A DNA stretch of 64,000 bases. It comes from SCBR16-9 sp964537975. GTDB taxonomy: Bacteria; Hydrogenedentota; Hydrogenedentia; Hydrogenedentales; SCBR16-9. Positions 62,034 to 64,000 of this stretch are shown piece after piece. The notes below the pieces were generated by a model. The model was not told where the DNA came from and searched no databases. It worked only from the letters and a program-made list of their open reading frames with translations. Within the stretch, counting starts at the first letter, position 1. Each line of letters starts with the position of its first letter. A program made the translations under genes and the position numbers. The stretch is from positions 1-64,000 of the forward strand of contig CAZIDP010000014.1 of NCBI GenBank assembly GCA_964537975.1, written 5' to 3'.

Positions 62034-64000
62034 GAGACGGTACTTTCTTTACGTTCAATCCGTTGTTCTTCAAAGCGACAGACCCCGGCAGCAGCGCATC
62101 CGCGGCAACGTGTATCATCTGCGGGTGTGGGTGGAAAATAACCGCGTCGAATATCATTTACAGCCCGTCCAATGGTTTGTAACGTGTTCTCCTCACGGTT
62201 CGCCCAATCTCCGCGGTTGTTGCCCTTACCCAATGCTTCCCGATACGCTTCTTTACCGATAGGTAAATAAACTGCCTCTGTACATTCTGAATCCGGTATT
62301 AAATGTTGTTCGACACCCCAGGCATACAAAGTCAACTGCATACTCAAACCCTGGGTGATATATTTTACCAGTGGGGTTGCTCCACTCTTGTAATCAATAA
62401 TACGTATAGCGTTATCAAGTTTGTCGATGCGGTCGATAATGCCAGCGAACAGTACCGTGCCTGCTTCCGTCTGTAATGCGAGCGGCTCTACACGCGACAA
62501 CGGGTCACGAGGAACATCGTCATGATGTGCCCGTCCGAAGGTCACTTCAAAATGGGAAGGCGCCCAGGGGCCGTCCTCTCTTTCCCGATCAATTGCAAGA
62601 TATCGCAATAGGCGTTCTATCATCTGCAGGCGCTCAACCTGGCGAACGCCCGGTGGTGCAGTGATACTGCGTCGGGCAAATTGATCGAACACATCATCCA
62701 CCAGTTTTATCATGACAGGCTGTGTTTCATCATCAGGTAAATTGGCCACAGGGATTCCAGTAAACTGCTTGTGGAATCGGCAAAGAATTTCATGAAGTAT
62801 CGTGCCTCGTATCCGGGGATCAAAAGCAGCCTCTGGAATTTCTGTTTCGTCGATTTGTAGAACACGTTCCAGGAAAAAGCGGAAGGGGCACTGGGCTTGC
62901 GTTTCAAGTTGATTCACACTGAAGTGGTGATCCGGGCCATAATGTGATTGAAGGTATGCGATGAGCGCTTCGTCGTTGAGTACCCCGTCGTATCGGTCAT
63001 ACGTTTCAGACGATTGCCGTTGTGCTTCCACCATGATGCCGTGCATTGCGTCTGGAAACCAGGTTCTCAGAGATGATTTCTCAGTAGGCCAGCGGTAAAT
63101 GACCGCATTGAGAATTTCCCTGTAAGAAGCAGCATCCTCCAGTTGCGGTAGAAATGTATCTGATAAAGGTGGGGCATCTTGGATGTGGGTATCTTCAGGA
63201 AACAATTCACGCACATGCGCCAAGAAGGGACTGTACGTTGCCTCGCGTCCCCCGTCTTTCATGGTGCGCCAACTCAAAGTGAGTCGATGGTTTGCAGCAA
63301 CAAGCACATGGTGGAATAGTAGCCGCTGGCGCGCAAGCTGCTCACGTGCCCCTTCCAATGCGATACCACGTGTGCGCAGGCGTTCCAAATCTTGTTCACT
63401 GTAGATGGCACTGCCTGGCGCGGCTTGCGGTATCGCTCCTTCATTCAATCCACCGTAATAGAGTTCGTCAAACAAGAGCCCACGAATTCCGGAGGCATCA
63501 CCGCACCATACCCCGCTTGCTGGTTGTGGCACAGAATAACGTGTTTCTGTCATGCCCAGTGCAAGCTGTTGGAAAAAGGCAGTTGGCGATAACAGTTTTT
63601 CTGTGTTCTCTATATTTGACATCATCGCGGTCAAGTCCCGCAAAGTTCCCAGTGCGTACTGCTCTGCTGCTACCAATTCAGCATCGGGATGTTGGTCTAA
63701 TACCGCCTCAATGTGCAATTGATCAATGATGGAGTCTAAATGAGTTGCATAACCAGCGATGGTGCCTTTATCTGGCATCGTATCGGAAAAATTTCCGAGG
63801 GTTGCCAAAGTCTGTGCAAATGCATTGAGTACTGCTTCTGCTTCCGGAATTTTATGTTTCAGGGCAATAATATCCTGACCTTTACCGCTACGGATACGCT
63901 TTAGCAATAGTTGAAAACGTTCCCGCCATTCCTGGCGACCCCGGATGATTTGCGCGGCACGGGCCAGTGTGGGGAAAAGCGGTCCATATTCTTCGGCACC
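62030..64000 (-). CDS. addB: Helicase-nuclease subunit AddB, partial (5' end outside window)
   Basis: The C-terminal 656 codons of AddB; the frame is open to the window edge, so the start lies beyond 64000. The visible part has the inactivated-helicase region and a PD-(D/E)XK nuclease domain (GTILHEILCRFH, AGIIDRID, RIIDYKSG, MQLTLYAWG). The cysteines of the 4Fe-4S cluster are in place: C in QAQCPFRFF and the C-x2-C-x5-C motif CRGCAAAGVC near the end. It forms the AddAB complex with the downstream gene. Confidence 0.95.
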   Translation of the reverse strand, partial: GAEEYGPLFPTLARAAQIIRGRQEWRERFQLLLKRIRSGKGQDIIALKHKIPEAEAVLNAFAQTLATLGNFSDTMPDKGTIAGYATHLDSIIDQLHIEAVLDQHPDAELVAAEQYALGTLRDLTAMMSNIENTEKLLSPTAFFQQLALGMTETRYSVPQPASGVWCGDASGIRGLLFDELYYGGLNEGAIPQAAPGSAIYSEQDLERLRTRGIALEGAREQLARQRLLFHHVLVAANHRLTLSWRTMKDGGREATYSPFLAHVRELFPEDTHIQDAPPLSDTFLPQLEDAASYREILNAVIYRWPTEKSSLRTWFPDAMHGIMVEAQRQSSETYDRYDGVLNDEALIAYLQSHYGPDHHFSVNQLETQAQCPFRFFLERVLQIDETEIPEAAFDPRIRGTILHEILCRFHKQFTGIPVANLPDDETQPVMIKLVDDVFDQFARRSITAPPGVRQVERLQMIERLLRYLAIDREREDGPWAPSHFEVTFGRAHHDDVPRDPLSRVEPLALQTEAGTVLFAGIIDRIDKLDNAIRIIDYKSGATPLVKYITQGLSMQLTLYAWGVEQHLIPDSECTEAVYLPIGKEAYREALGKGNNRGDWANREENTLQTIGRAVNDIRRGYFPPTPADDTRCRGCAAAGVCRFEEQRIERKESTVS

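Noticed and set aside
1..64000. CRISPR array or tRNA gene
   Set aside because: No regularly spaced direct repeats were seen, and no cloverleaf with a matching T-loop was recognised by eye; a covariance-model scan would be decisive.

Overview
The window looks like chromosomal DNA from a Gram-negative (diderm) bacterium of moderate GC. The lipid A-type acyltransferase, the LptF/LptG permease pair, the menaquinone genes and the complete Mre/PBP2/RodA elongation set all indicate an LPS-bearing, rod-shaped or elongating cell that uses menaquinone. Several secreted proteins carry marks that I associate with the Planctomycetes/Lentisphaerae/Candidatus Hydrogenedentes neighbourhood: a DUF1559-like pseudopilin, a Cys-type sulfatase, a Gly-Glu repeat linker (GEGEGEGE), and a C-terminal pair of dockerin-like repeats with L-S-E-x-L-R and Y-H-x-C motifs. 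A Hydrogenedentes-like lineage is my best guess, by inference only.

Layout. 1-635 is non-coding and repeat-bearing. 636-5339 holds an SDR oxidoreductase, a purple-acid-phosphatase-like phosphoesterase and a secreted propeller/toroid protein. 5585-13171 is the cell-shape operon mreB-mreC-mreD-mrdA-rodA followed by rng, with start/stop overlaps of the TGATG type. A second, longer phosphoesterase paralogue follows, then a pseudopilin, a beta-CASP nuclease paired with an LpxL-type acyltransferase, an OppBC-type permease pair, gcvT, a YegD-like Hsp70 and an Rrf2 regulator. 24323-28593 (minus strand) reads larB-rloA-rloB(broken)-larC-coaD: a RloAB-type ATPase defence module sits inside a nickel-pincer-cofactor operon, and its RloB partner has lost its middle. 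28670-31483 holds a secreted protein, dnaX and the small SRP RNA. 32031-40020 holds an AGCS symporter with an unusual extracytoplasmic insertion, a sulfatase, a small coiled-coil protein and a 1297-residue lipoprotein. 40222-49716 holds lptF-lptG, menA-menC, metF, and menD-menF on the opposite strand. 50145-53958 holds a membrane protein, a transposase remnant, an RluD-type pseudouridine synthase and a secreted HEXXH protein.

54086-57084 is an AT-rich foreign island: a DNA cytosine methyltransferase with an N-terminal helix-turn-helix, a Vsr mismatch endonuclease and an EcoRII-type restriction enzyme, joined by ATGA overlaps. A perfect 10-bp inverted repeat covers the predicted -10 box and the Shine-Dalgarno sequence of the methyltransferase, which suggests self-repression. 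The window ends with a beta-helix secreted protein and the addA/addB recombination nuclease genes; addB runs off the right edge.

The most notable observations are the broken RloAB insertion in the lar operon and the self-regulated EcoRII-like restriction-modification-repair island. Less certain but interesting are the symporter fused to a sandwich domain, and the frequent use of TTG start codons backed by strong ribosome binding sites.
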